Of a DNA stretch of 64,000 bases, positions 48,270 through 61,530 are shown in pieces. The stretch spans positions 40,652,456 to 40,716,455 of the forward strand of contig CM049318.1 in assembly GCA_026874595.1 (NCBI GenBank). Reading direction: 5' to 3'. The position numbers were made by a program, and so were the translations under genes. The notes under the pieces were generated by a model. The model ran no database searches. It worked only from the letters and a program-made list of their open reading frames with translations, and was not told where the DNA came from. The first letter of the stretch is position 1. Every line of letters begins with the position of its first letter. The stretch comes from Sipunculus nudus (Eukaryota; Annelida; Sipuncula; Golfingiida; Sipunculidae).

Positions 48270-48370
48270 TAAAATGATAATAATGATAATAATGATAATA
48301 ATGATAATAATGATAATAATGATTGCTGTTGCAATGTAGTTGTATCATAATTATTATAATAATAATAATA

Positions 48371-48415
<45 letters not shown>

Positions 48416-48455
48416 GTTGTTGTTGTTGTTGTTGTTGTTGTTTTGTTGTTGTCAT
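48270..48455. repeat. Compound trinucleotide microsatellite
   Basis: (ATGATA)n, then (TAA)n running into (TTA)n, which is self-complementary and could extrude as a cruciform, then (GTT)n. Confidence 0.85.
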
Positions 48456-48459
48456 CTAC

Positions 48460-50285
48460 TTTTTGTTGTTTTTCATTGGGTAAACTGAAACTGTTATTCT
48501 AATAATAACCACATAATAAATATAAGTGATAATTATACATGAATGATTAAGAGAGAAATACTCCAAACGTGTTCTTATAAGTATATATGTTTTCACTTTT
48601 TTCTGGTTGTTTTGGTTTCCCCACACAATAATATCTTTAGACGTTTTCCATGAATTTCGAAGAAATTTTGTGGAGAAGTGGGCCATGTGCCGATCGTACC
48701 GTTCCCACGTTTACTCGACCTTTCCCTTGACTTACAGCTTTCTTTCTTATGATTCAGGGATCCGATTGACATATATATATAATTATATAGGATGGACAGG
48801 AATCCAGTCAAATTCACCTTTTACTGTGCACGTTATTTTTGTTGAAAGATTCTCCGTGAATTCTGGCGAAGTATAGTGGTAATGTGGGTAATGCATCAAG
48901 GAACAATTAAGTTTACCATTCAGCTTTCTTTTAGGTGAGGGTCGGTTATAATGCGATCCTGTCGTTTACCCTCCCGACATGTTTTTTTTTTATTCAGAAG
49001 CAATAACGAAAAAAAATTAATGTGCTTTAGGTCAGACCTTTAAATTGCGGGTTTATAAACACACGTGTAAATTTTAAACACCTGATACTTGGTGAGAAAT
49101 ATCGCTCAGCAGAAAGTTTGATCGGATAAAATACTGTTTTCTGAAATGCACAAAAGAATGATTTCGTCCTGGCTGGCTAAATGAAATGTGATCGCTTGTG
49201 ACAGATGTTCCGTCGCTATTTTGTCAGCCTTAAAGGTATACATAAACATTTGCAATATAATTAATATGCTTCATCCTCAGCTATAATAGTTCGATGTGAC
49301 TGTATATACAACTATTCCCAGCAAAATCTTCACGCTATCACGCTCACCAAGTCACAAGTTATATACATTCTTATGCATGGTTCTGTGTGTGAGTAAACAC
49401 ACACATGTTTGTTTACCATAACAAGAATGCATGATTGGAGGTCCGATCCTGCGCATGTGCGACAAAGTCCAAACAAGCTGAAGTAATATGAAAGAAGAAA
49501 CACTGATTTTAAAGGTAGGATGTTTGAAAATTCTTGATTTGTAAGGTCACGCGGTACGGCTACCAGCGTACGTGCACGCGTGCTTTTTTATGTTTTGAAC
49601 CAATGAACGCGTCCAATACAAGAGTTTTTTTTTAAAAAAAAAAGAAATAAGGTTTGGTTCTCAGGCAATTTTTTTCAGAAATCAATGCGGGCGGGCGGGT
49701 TTTTTTTTTAATTTTATTTAATTTTTTTGTATGTTTCGACAAAAATGTCAAATGATAAGGGAAAAGCATGATAATGACAGGTTTATTTTGCTAAACAAGT
49801 AACAAAGGAAATTTGATCATAATTGTATGATTTTTTCATCTTGGAAGAAATGTCAAAGCGGCTGGAGCTCAAAACGGTAAGTTTTTATTGAAAATCAAAA
49901 TAAAAATTTTCGATGCGGGGGGTTTAAAATTGACACGGGCGGTGCCTGAGAACCATGGCTTTTATTTTTTTGCCTAAACAAACGGTTTTAGAACGAAAAA
50001 TTGGCAGATACCATAATGTTTTAAAGTGAAAACGCTATAGTTCATGTTCTATGGGAGGATGACATTTCAAGGAAATATAACTTTTCCACACTGATGTTTA
50101 CACTGAAAAAATAAACTAATCATCCTGATGAATTAGTACAATACTCAGACTGGTGATGCTCTCAGATGATACTCTCAGGGAGTAGTTTTACAGGGAAAAC
50201 TTACCTTGAGCAGTTTCCGACTTAAAAAGTCATCAATGTGAGCAGTTTGCAACAAATAAGATAATTTAATACATATTGCCAGTGG
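48460..50285. other. Intergenic stretch upstream of MED1
   Basis: No gene recognised. Short open frames near 48600-48876 on both strands overlap each other and show no domain. A diverged inverted piece near 49390-49460 (GGAGGTCCGAT, GTTTACCATAACAAG on opposite strands) resembles the repeat at 60709 and 62056. Confidence 0.4.
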
Positions 50286-50293
50286 CATTAATT

Positions 50294-51392
50294 GTATCCG
50301 CCAAAACAGAGTTTTGCGGATACTATGTTTTCAGCCCACCGCCGCCGCCGCGTAGGTGTCCGGAGAACTCCTCCGTAACCGCTGGGTGAAATTTTACGAA
50401 ACCCGGGATTATGTTCGGGTCACATGTGAACTGCTGCGCCCCGATTTTGTTTTGACCTCTGACCTTTCCTCTGCGTCCATCTGTGCATCTGTTTCCACAC
50501 ATAAACCCACAAATCTCGGGAACCGTTTGACCGATCAGGAAAACAAAATGTACAAATGTAGCCCATGGATAGCTTTATAACATACACAAAAAATGGTGGC
50601 GCCACCTGCAACCATGTTTGCACAGTGTCCATCTGTTCATCTGCCTTGGGTTAAAATCACTCATATCTCTGCAGTGGTTTGACTAATTCACCTGAAATTC
50701 GGCATGCGTATACATCCTGGATAGCTTTCTTGATTTTATGACAGGTGGCGCCACCTACATTTACGTTCAAGCTGCAGACATCCATGCTTATATCTCCGGA
50801 CTGGTTTGACGTATCTTCCTGAAAATTTGCATGTGGATAGATCGCACATAGCTCTTTATCATACGCCAAACTGGTGGCGCCACCTGCAACCATTTTTGCA
50901 CAGCGTCCGTCTGTTTGTCCGCTTTTGGATAAAATCACTCATATCTCGGCGATAGTTTGACATATCTGCCTAAAAATTTGCAGGTTTATACATCCTGGAC
51001 AGCTTTCTTGATTTTCATGACAGGTGGCGCCACCTACATTCTAGTTTACGCTGCAGACATCCAAGCTCATATCTCGGGAACCGTTTGACCGATTTGGCCA
51101 AAATTTTGCATGTGTATAGATCTCACATAACTCTTGATCATTCACAAAACTGGAGGGACCACCTGCAACCATTTTTGCACAGCATCCGTCTGTTTGTCTG
51201 CCGGGGGCTAAAATCACTCATATCTCAGTAGTGGTTTGACTTATCTGCCTAAAATTATGCATGTTTATACATCTTGGATAGCTTTCTCGATTTTTTGGCA
51301 GGTGGCGCCACCTACATACACATTTCGGCTGCAGACATCCATGCTAATATGCAACATACCTCACTCTATTTCCCCATTGCCACTCAATCTGT
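50294..51392. mobile_element. G-family repeat, copy 4 (inverted)
   Basis: Opposite orientation to copies 1-3. It begins with hairpin GTATCCGCCAAAAC / GTTTTGCGGATAC (50294-50323), runs through units with GGTGGCGCCACC at 50595, 50743, 50873, 51022 and 51300, and stops at GCCACTCAATC. It thus lacks the CTAG hairpin end. Confidence 0.65.
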
Positions 51393-51399
51393 AAACGGG

Positions 51400-52350
51400 G
51401 GCTCCTGGAGTCCGATCAGACTCAGGAATTACTGGACATAGAAGACAAAAACCTGCCGTGGCTCAGGTATCAGTGACTGACCATTACCGACCTCCTCAAT
51501 TAAACTAGCCAGCTGTGTAAACACTCCGCAGCCAACTACCAACTAACTCCTACATTACACCATGATTAAGAAATACTTAAATAAAGAATTCTGCTTTACG
51601 TATCCGTTCAAAATATGACACAGATGCTCTCCCCTTGGGATGCTGCAAAATTTATACTTGACTCCAAAAATTTTTACCTAGTGTCCCAGACTCTTATTTT
51701 TTTCTTCTTATTGCAAGCCTTGTTGTTCATAATCTGTTTATTCCTGGCTGTATATAAATCCACCAGATGTCTCTGCAGCAGGGGTATGTCGACGGTGTGA
51801 CTACTGTTCATTGCACTTGCAGCTGAAATGACACAACATTAACTGTTTAGTGAAACATTTTATACGGAAGAGCTATTCGGATTCGAATATTATAAATTTG
51901 TCATTTTCAATTAACGCAGAAAGCAATTCAAATTTATGGGAAGGTAAAGCAAATTAAACTCTTTGAAACTAAACCCAAGCTTCAGAATCCATTAATAAAT
52001 ATTATACATGAATTATATTATATCATATCATATCATATTATATTATATTATATCATATTTCGATCCATATATGTATTAGCGTATTATGTTAGCGTTCGTT
52101 GCCATCAAATCTGTCAAACGGTTAACCGAATGGTAACCTCCTCTTTATCATGTTTATAAACGTCCATCTTATATACCTTGGTTTAGAAACTCCCCCATAA
52201 CATAATGGTACGTTCTCTGTTGAAAGTAAAACAATTTGGTGTAGTACTTTGGATGTGGGACTGACGTAACTTTGTTATGTAAGCGGTATATCAGTATCAT
52301 TTTCTACTATCCATTTAGTATCCGTTTCTACCTGTAAAATTCGCCGTGAT
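51400..52350. other. Intergenic, no gene recognised
   Basis: AT-rich sequence with a short ATATC/ATATT microsatellite near 52015-52060. A 61-codon hydrophobic open frame (51615-51800) has no support beyond length. Confidence 0.4.
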
Positions 52351-52404
52351 TTCATGACTCATTATATAGCAACCCAAAGTAAGCTGATACAGATAACGTA
52401 TAAT

Positions 52405-55400
52405 TGTGCATGGGCGCTCTATCATTGGAATGTAACAAGGGAGGAAAATGGTTTCCATTATTATTATTTAATATACTCATTAAGTAATCGGCATATCGTG
52501 TGTTTGACGTCGTGTTTCAATTATGAAATTATAATGCACCTTTACTTTGTCATGTAGCAGCTATATAATTATAATGCAATTTTCCTTTGTCATCTTCCAA
52601 TTATGAAATTGTAATGCACCTTTACTTTGTCATTTACAATTATGAAATTATAATGCACCTTCCCTTTGTCATGCTAAAGTTATGAAATTATATTACACCT
52701 TTCCTCTGTCATCTTACAATTATGAAATTATAATGCACCTTTACTTTGTTATCTTACAATTATGAAATTATAATGCGCCTTTACTTTGGCATCTTACAGT
52801 TATGAAATTATAATGCGCCTTTCCTTTTCATCTTACAATTATGAAATTATAATTGTGCATGGGCGCTCTATCATTGGAATGTAACAAGGGAGGAAAATGG
52901 TTTCCATTGTTATTATTTATATATCTACTCATTAAGTAATCGGCATATCGTGTGTTTGACGTCGTGTTTCAATTATGAAATTATAATGCACCTTTAGTTT
53001 GTCATGTAGCAGCTATATAATTATAATGCAATTTTCCTTTGTCATGATACAATTATAAAATTATAATGCGCCTTTCCTTTGTCATGTTACAATTATGAAA
53101 TTATATTGCACCTTTACTTTGTCATCTTACAGTTATGAAATTACAATGCATGCACCTTTACTTTTTCATCATACAATTATGAAATTATATTGCACCTTTA
53201 CTTTGTCATGTTACAATTATGAAATTATATTGCACCTTTCCTTTGTCATCTTAGAATGATGAAATTGTAATGCACCTTTACTTTGTCAACTTACAGTTAT
53301 GAAATTACAATGCATGCACCTTTACTTTTTCATCATACAATTATGAAATTATATTGCACCTTTACTTTGTCATGTTACAATTATGAAATTATATTGCACC
53401 TTTCCTTTGTCATCTTAGAATGATGAAATTGTAATGCACCTTCACTTTGTCAACTTACAGTTATGAAATTACAATGCATGCACCTTTACTTTTTCATCAT
53501 ACAATTATGAAATTATATTGCACCTTTACTTTTCATCTTACAATTATGAAATTATAATTGTGCATGGGCGCTCTATCATTGGAATGTAACAAGGGAGGAA
53601 AATGGTTTCCATTGTTATTATTTATATATCTACTCATTAAGTAATCGGCATATCGTGTGTTTGACGTCGTGTTTCAATTATGAAATTATAATGCACCTTT
53701 AGTTTGTCATGTAGCAGCTATATAATTATAATGCAATTTTCCTTTGTCATGATACAATTATAAAATTATAATGCGCCTTTCCTTTGTCATGTTACAATTA
53801 TGAAATTATATTGCACCTTTACTTTGTCATCTTACAGTTATGAAATTACAATGCATGCACCTTTACTTTTTCATCATACAATTATGAAATTATATTGCAC
53901 CTTTACTTTGTCATGTTACAATTATGAAATTATATTGCACCTTTCCTTTGTCATCCTAGAATGATGAAATTGTAATGCACCTTCACTTTGTCAACTTACA
54001 GTTATGAAATTACAATGCATGCACCTTTACTTTTTCATCATACAATTATGAAATTATATTGCACCTTTACTTTGTCATGTTACAATTATGAAATTATATT
54101 GCACCTTTACTTTGTCATCTTACAATGATGAAATTGTATTGCACCTTTACTTTGTCATCATACAATTATGAAATTATATTGCACCTTTACTTTGTCATGT
54201 TACATTTATGAAATTATATTGCACCTTTCCTTTGTCATCTTCCAATGATGTAATTGTAACGCACCTTTACTTTGTCATCTTACAATAATGAAATTATAAT
54301 GCGCCTTTACTTTGGCATCTTACAGTTATGAAATTATAATGTGCCTTTCCTTTTCATCTAGCAATTATGAAAATATATTGCACCTTTACTTTGTCATGTT
54401 ACATTTATGAAATTATATTACACATTTCCTTTGTCATCTTAAAATTATGAAATTATAATGCACCTATACTTTGTCATCTTACAATGATGACATTGTAATG
54501 CACCTTTACTTTGTCATCTTACAGTTATGAAATTATAATGCACCTTTCCTTTGTCATCTTACAATTATGAAATTATAATGCACCTTTCCTTTGTCATCTT
54601 ACAATTATAAAATTATAATGCGCCTTTACTTTGTCATCTTACAATTATGAAATTATAATGCGCCTTTACTTTGGCATTTTACAGTTATGAAATTATAATA
54701 GACCTTTCCTTTTCATCTTACAATTATGAAATTATAATGCACATTTCCTTTGTCATCTTACAATTATGAAATTATATTGCACCTTTCCTTTGTCATCTTA
54801 GAATGATGAAATTGTAATGCACCTTTACTTTGTCATCTTACAGTTATGAAATTACAATGCATGCACCTTTACTTTTTCATCATACAATTATGAAATTATA
54901 ATGCGCCTTTACTTTGTCATGTTACATTTATGAAATTATATTGCACCTTTCCTTTGTCATCTTACAATGATGTAATTGTAACGCACCTTTACTTTGTCAA
55001 CTTACAGTTATGAAATTATAATGCACCTTTACTTTGTCATCTTACAATTATGAAATTATAATGCGCCTTTACTTTGGCATCTTACAGTTATGAAATTATA
55101 ATGCGCCTTTCCTTTTCATCTTGCAATTATGAAATTATAATGCACATTTCCTTTGTCATCTTACAATTATGAAATTATATTGCACCTTTCCTTTGTCATC
55201 TTAGAATGATGAAATTGTAATGCACCTTTACTTTGTCATCTTACAGTTATGGAATTACAATGCATGCACCTTTACTTTTTCATCATACAATTATGAAATT
55301 ATATTGCACCTTTACTTTGTCATCTTAGAATGATGAAATTATAATGCGCCTTTACTTTGTCATCTTACAGTTATGAAATTACAATGCATGCACCTTTACT

Positions 55401-57600
55401 TTTTCATCATACAATTATGAAATTATATTGCACCTTTACTTTGTCATGTTACATTTATGAAATTATATTGCACCTTTCCTTTGTCATCTTACAATGATGT
55501 AATTGTAACGCACCTTTACTTTGTCAACTTACAGTTATGAAATTATAATGCACCTTTACTTTGTCATCTTACAATTATGAAATTATAATGCGCCTTTTCT
55601 TTGGCATTTTACAGTTATGAAATTATAATCCACCTTTCCTTTTCATCTTACAATCATGAAATTATAATGCACATTTCCTTTGTCATGTTACAATTATGAA
55701 ATTATATTGCACCTTTCCTTTGTCATCTTAGAATGATGAAATTGTAATGCACCTTTACTTTGTCATCTTACAGTTATGAAATTACAATGCATGCACCTTT
55801 ACTTTTTCATCATACAATTATGAAATTATATTGCACCTTTACTTTGTCATGTTACATTTATGAAATTATATTGCACCTTTCCTTTGTCATCTTACAATGA
55901 TGTAATTGTAACGCACCTTTACTTTGTCAACTTACAGTTATGAAATTATAATGCACATTTCCTTTGTCATCTTACAATTATGAAATTATAATGCACATTT
56001 CCTTTGTCATCTTACAATTATGAAATTATATTGCACCTTTCCTTTGTCATCTTAGAATGATGAAATTGTAATGCACCTTTACTTTGTCATCTTACAGTTA
56101 TGAAATTACAATGCATGGACCTTTACTTTTTCATCATACAATTATGAAATTATATTGCACCTTTACTTTGTCATGTTACATTTATGAAATTATATTGCAC
56201 CTTTCCTTTGTCATCTTACAATGATGTAATTGTAACGCACCTTTACTTTGTCAACTTACAGTTATGAAATTATAATGCACCTTTACTTTGTCATCTTACA
56301 ATTATGAAATTATAATGCGCCTTTACTTTGTCATCTTACAGTTATGAAATTACAATGCATGCACCTTTACTTTTTCATCATACAATTATGAAATTATATT
56401 GCACCTTTACTTTGTCATGTTACATTTATGAAATTATATTGCACCTTTCCTTTGTCATCTTACAATGATGTAATTGTAACGCACCTTTACTTTGTCAACT
56501 TACAGTTATGAAATTATAATGCACCTTTACTTTGTCATCTTACAATTATGAAATTATAATGCACCTTTACTTTGTCAACTTACAGTTATGAATTACAATG
56601 CATGCACCTTTACTTTTTCATCATACAATTATGAAATTATATTGCACCTTTACTTTGTCATGTTACATTTATGAAATTATATTGCACCTTTCCTTTGTCA
56701 TCTTACAATGATGTAATTGTAACGCACCTTTACTTTGTCAACTTACAGTTATGAAATTATAATGCACCTTTACTTTGTCATCTTACAATTATGAAATTAT
56801 AATGCGCCTTTACTTTGGCATTTTACAGTTATGAAATTATAATCCACCTTTCCTTTTCATCTTACAATTATGAAATTATAATGCACATTTCCTTTGTCAT
56901 CTTACAATTATGAAATTATATTGCACCTTTCCTTTGTCATCTTAGAATGATGAAATTGTAATGCACCTTTACTTTGTCATCTTACAGTTATGAAATTACA
57001 ATGCATGCACCTTTACTTTTTCATCATACAATTAAGAAATTATATTGCACCTTTACTTTGTCATGTTACATTTATGAAATTATATTGCACCTTTACTTTG
57101 GCATCTTACAGTTATGAAATTATAATGCACCTTTCCTTTTCATCTTGCAATTATGAAATTATATTGCACCTTTACTTTGTCATGTTACATTTATGAAATT
57201 ATAATGCACCTTTTCTTTGTCATCTTACAATTATGAAATTAAAATGCACCTTTACTTTGTCATCTTACAATGATGAAATTGTAATGCACCTTTACTTTGT
57301 CATCTTACAGTTATGAAACTATAATTCACCTTTCCTTTGTCATCTTACAATTATGAAATTATAATGCACCTTTCCTTTGTCATCTTACAGTTATAAAATT
57401 ATAATGCGCCTTTACTTTGTCATCTTACAATTATGAAATTGTAGTGCACCTTTACTTTGTCATTTACAATTATGAAATTATAATGCACCTTTCCTTTGTC
57501 ATGCTAAAGTTATGAAATTATAATGAACCTTTCCTTTGTCATCTAACAATTATGAAATTATAATGCACCTTTACTTTGTCATCTTACAATTATGAAATTA
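52405..57600. repeat. Satellite of 40-bp units, about 5.1 kb
   Basis: The unit is roughly GCACCTTTACTTTGTCATCT then TACAATTATGAAATTATAAT, about 40 bp, repeated on the order of 125 times with variants (GCATGCACC, CAGTTATG, CATTTATG). ATTATGAAATTATAAT is partly self-complementary. A non-satellite block starting GTGCATGGGCGCTCTATCAT occurs at about 52407, 52855 and 53563, so larger blocks were duplicated too. No coding function. Confidence 0.92.
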
Positions 57601-58143
57601 TTTTTTTAGTAATTTAGATAGAAGCTCAATGAATCTGTTTGGCTCGTAGTTTAGTACTAATTTCATAACAGATATTAAATACAGAGTGACACTACAGAAA
57701 AATTGAATGCAATATGGTAGTAATGAATCAAATTTATTACTAAATGAAAACATACCTTTTGACGAAATTTAAAGGGTAATAAAACGTCTCATTGATAATA
57801 AAGCTCCTGGGTTGGGCGGTGTACCAAATGAAGCTTTCAAAAGAAAGCATGCAGTTTATAAAATATTTACATAAAATATTTGATTTTTGTTATAGTAAAG
57901 GTTTTCTGCCTTCGGTTTGGACAAAAGCTATTATTGCCCCGGTACTTAAAGCTGATAAAGATCCTTATAATGCCCCACTGAGTTACACAGGGATATCATA
58001 TATAGTCTCCTGTCTTGTATTAAAGTTTACAGTGGCGTCAATTTTTCTTCCAGGGTTGGGGGGATGACTTAGTATTTTTATTTATACACACACACACACA
58101 CACATATACCCTTTTTTCAGCGTCTCCGAGTGACATATTCAAC

Positions 58144-58176
<33 letters not shown>

Positions 58177-58263
58177 TCATACAATTGTTCTTTCTAGGCT
58201 GTTTGCAATGCACTGATGGCAAAGTGCTCTATGGTATAACCAGAGCGTATCAATATATATATA

Positions 58264-58382
58264 TCTTGTGTAAGGGATCGAACGATTGTAAGCATCCTGT
58301 TGACTGATTAGTTTCGTACCGTTGTCCGGTACGAAACTAATTAGTCAACACGATGCTTACAATCGTTTGATTCTTTACACAT
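58264..58382. repeat. Long inverted repeat (hairpin, arms about 55 bp)
   Basis: The left arm contains CGATTGTAAGCATCCTGTTG and ATTAGTTTCGTACC. The right arm is its complement, with a 7-base loop GTTGTCC and a few mismatches. The right arm and following sequence recur at 58597. Confidence 0.85.
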
Positions 58383-58860
58383 TATATATATTCATATTCA
58401 TAGTCATATATATAATATATATGATTATATATATAATTGTAATTCAAAGCAAGGTTTAGATATAACATTTTAACTTTAATTCAATTTATTAATATATTTC
58501 AATTGCAATATTATAATATTATTCTCTGAAAAGTGTGTGTGTGGGGGGAATGATTACATTGGCCATCCCCCATTGCCAAAAAGTGGGGGTATATATACGA
58601 AACTAATTAGTCAACACGATGCTTACAATCGTTTGATTCCTTACACATTATATATATTCATATTCATAGTCATAATATATAATATATATGATTATATATA
58701 TAATTGTAATTCAAAGCAAGGTTTAGATATAACATTTTAACTTTAATTCAATTTATTAATATATTTCAATTGCAATATTATAATATTATTCTCTGAAAAG
58801 TGGGAGAGGGATGATTACATTGGCCATCCCCCATTGCCAAAAAGTGGGGGTATATATACC
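58331..58860. repeat. 264-bp tandem duplication in the hAT-like element
   Basis: CGAAACTAATTAGTCAACAC through CATTGCCAAAAAGTGGGGG occurs twice (58333 on and 58597 on) with few differences. Confidence 0.8.
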
Positions 58861-59719
58861 CCCATGCACCCCCCCCCCCATATATTGACGCCCTTGAAAG
58901 TTAATATATCAGTCCTTTAGAGAAGACTTGTGAAATATTGTGATATGTTAAATATATAATTACAGATGAACAAAATGGATTTAGGAAAATCGTTCTTGTT
59001 GTGAGCATGTTTTTTTCTTCAACATATATTTTAAGAAATAATCTTGCACAACGAAAAGATGTATATATTTATTGCACTAGTCTCTTATTCTATCGTCTTC
59101 TGGAATGTAATATACACGGCTAATTTGTAATGCCATAAAATCTCTATATAAGCATACTCAGGCACTTGTTAAAATTAATGAATCTCTTAATACTGTTTGG
59201 TTCTATATGTGCCTATAGTGGTGTCAGGCAAGGAGATACTTCAGCTCCCACACTTTTCAATATTTTTATAAATGACTTGGTGGAAAATCTGAAAATGTTA
59301 GACGTTGGAGTAAGAATTAATGGCCAAACCGCGGATGTATATATTTTTGTATATATGCAGACGATATTTCTTTAATCGTAGAATGTGAAGCTGAGTTGCA
59401 GGCATCATTGAATGATCTTGAAAGTTGGTGCAGGTTTTGGCTCTTGAAAATATATATGTAAACATTAACAAAACTAATGTGATGCAAATCAGGAATAGAG
59501 GAAAAACGTGTACATAATTTAAGTTTATGTATGATAGTCAGCTACTAGATAAAGTATATGAATATAAATACATGTATTTGGGATTTTGGTCGAATGAATT
59601 CTTGAATTTTGATTATAATGCAATGAAACTGTGTGATACTGGTTCGATGGCTCTTGGGTCAATAATATATACTAAGTTATTCAACGCTCTGTTATAACCC
59701 AGTAATTGAATATGCATCT

Positions 59720-59766
<47 letters not shown>

Positions 59767-60507
59767 GGATATATGTCATGTGACAGTCATGTGACAAAAA
59801 ACAACAGAGAGCAATGCGTGATTTTTTAGGTGTACACAAATTTTGTCCTGTACCATGCAGCTCTTTATGGAGATATGGGATGGTTTGATTCTAGAACCGG
59901 TCGCTTTATAAATTTGTTAAAATATTGGAATAAGTTACTTAATATGTCAGGTGGCAGACTAACCAAGAAAATTATTAATAATGATTATGACAAATGTATT
60001 GATGGTTTAAAGAACTCGAATTCTGAAATTGAGAGCATTTTAACTGATGTTAATAAGTTGAATTTGTTTGCTGTACGAGAGATAAATGTCAAATAGAAGA
60101 AGCAGAACAAGCACTTTTTGAAGACTACCATAGATTGTGCATGGATTGTAAAGTATTGTACGAAAACATACAGGTATAACATGCCCTTATTTTGCTTCTA
60201 TAGATGACTCGAGTATAAGTTTTTTTATATCTTATAACACATGAATGTAAATTATAATATCTCGGTATATATTAGGCATATGGACAATCCGTTCGCAGAT
60301 TATGTATAACCTATAGTGTTCTGTGTCTGTATGTTGACATATAAGCCCTTGAGGGCTGGATACCAATTATCTATAGATATATCTGTGTTATTGTATTCTG
60401 GTATTATATGTACATGTCACAATAATAAAACAAACCTATTCAAGCTAATTAATACTAAGTATAACACATAAAGATATGGAGGAGTCAAATTTTGTCACAC
60501 ATGCAAA

Positions 60508-60509
<2 letters not shown>

Positions 60510-60565
<56 letters not shown>

Positions 60566-60598
60566 CATGCATGTATGTATGTATGTATGCATGTATAT
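60510..60598. repeat. (AT)n and (ATGT/ATGC)n microsatellite
   Basis: A long AT dinucleotide run followed by GTATGTATGCATGCATGT repeats. Open frames across it are artefacts. Confidence 0.9.
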
Positions 60599-60708
60599 TT
60601 ATGTAAATACGTTCTTCTTTTTGACAGCTGCACCTGTAAACAACAGCTTGGTGACGGTGGAAAGAAGTTATTAAAGTATATATTGATAATAAAAAAAATG
60701 AAAGTAAA

Positions 60709-61160
60709 AGGGGCCCAATCACCTGTAAAGCATGTTGAATTGACACTAAAAATAACTTCTTCCATTAAAGTGAATTTGTACATGCCATAATATTGCCCTG
60801 AACCTGTTTGCTTACTCCTGTAAACGAGGTAAAAAATAGTGGACCGGGCGCGATCACAGGTGTCAACATAAACACAGCGCGTGCATCGTCCGGGCTACAA
60901 TGTGTCCATCAAGAAAATCCTTGACAGACTTGGCCCAAAAAATGCAATACATGTTCCCGCTGGCTGAAACATTGCGTTTTGCAGGTCACAATCGGACCTC
61001 CGGTCCGCGGCCTTGTTATGGTAACGAGACACACGTGGACTGTGTTTACCAACATGCAGAACAATAACAAGCTAGCTGTTAAACAGCCGTAAACGAGGTA
61101 TTGAGGCTGTGTGCTTGAATGGTTTTGCTGGGAAACTTTTGTATAAAGCATAACTGAACT
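60709..61160. repeat. Intergenic dispersed repeat, copy 1
   Basis: GGGGCCCAATCACC, TTTGCTTACTCCTGTAAAC, CCGGGCGCGATCACA, CGGCCTTGTTATG and GCTGGGAAACTTTTGT recur in the same order at 62056-62425. It is richer in G and C than its surroundings. No coding sequence identified. Confidence 0.75.
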
Positions 61161-61164
61161 GAGA

Positions 61165-61467
61165 GTGTGAACTAATAGGCATAATATTGCTCCTGATTAT
61201 GTCCAATCAATGTATATCACACCTTTGTCTCTGTACAGGATACTTCACGACTGGTATACCGTTTTATAGAGGTCACGAGTCACGTATATATATGGTCATC
61301 TTTAATGCTAAAACGGTGTGCTTGCTCTTCTCAACCTTAGCAACACAACACTTCAAAATAAGCATTTCTCGGCGGAGTTTATTTTCCCATCAAAAGAAAT
61401 GGATAATGTGGTATAAATGGCTCTTAATGTAGGAAACCAATAGATTGAAGACAATAGCCTCAAGTTA

Positions 61468-61530
<63 letters not shown>

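Larger units (their letters stand above)
58030..58896. mobile_element. hAT-like non-autonomous element inside the LINE
   Basis: The ends CAGTGGCGTCAATTTTT and, inverted, CAAGGGCGTCAATATAT form terminal inverted repeats. Flanking octamers AAAGTTTA (58022-58029) and AAAGTTAA (58897-58904) are a near-perfect 8-bp target duplication, the length typical of hAT. Removing the 867 bp rejoins the interrupted reverse transcriptase. The interior holds AC and AT microsatellites, a long hairpin and a 264-bp duplication, and encodes no protein. Confidence 0.7.
57700..60440 (+). pseudogene. Decayed non-LTR retrotransposon, reverse transcriptase
   Basis: Fragments in order: KRLIDNKAPGLGGVPNEAFK (from about 57779), FLPSVWTKAIIAPVLKADKD (from 57903), DEQNGFRKNRSC (58967 on), GVRQGDTSAPTLFNIFINDL (59218 on) and a disrupted Y-ADD catalytic site near 59350. 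SLNDLESWCRFW and the post-RT segment RAMRDFLGV...YGDMGWFDSR follow. These are hallmark blocks of LINE reverse transcriptases. Several frameshifts and stops, a hAT-like insertion and an AT microsatellite (59719-59764) break it. No 5' part is seen beyond the satellite. An AATAAA lies near 60424. Confidence 0.8.

Noticed and set aside
52505-57600. CRISPR-like array
   Set aside because: The 40-bp units are contiguous with no unique spacers, and the DNA is eukaryotic. It is a satellite.
60476-60790. Open frame of 104 codons with YIYIYIY repeats
   Set aside because: Produced by the AT microsatellite.
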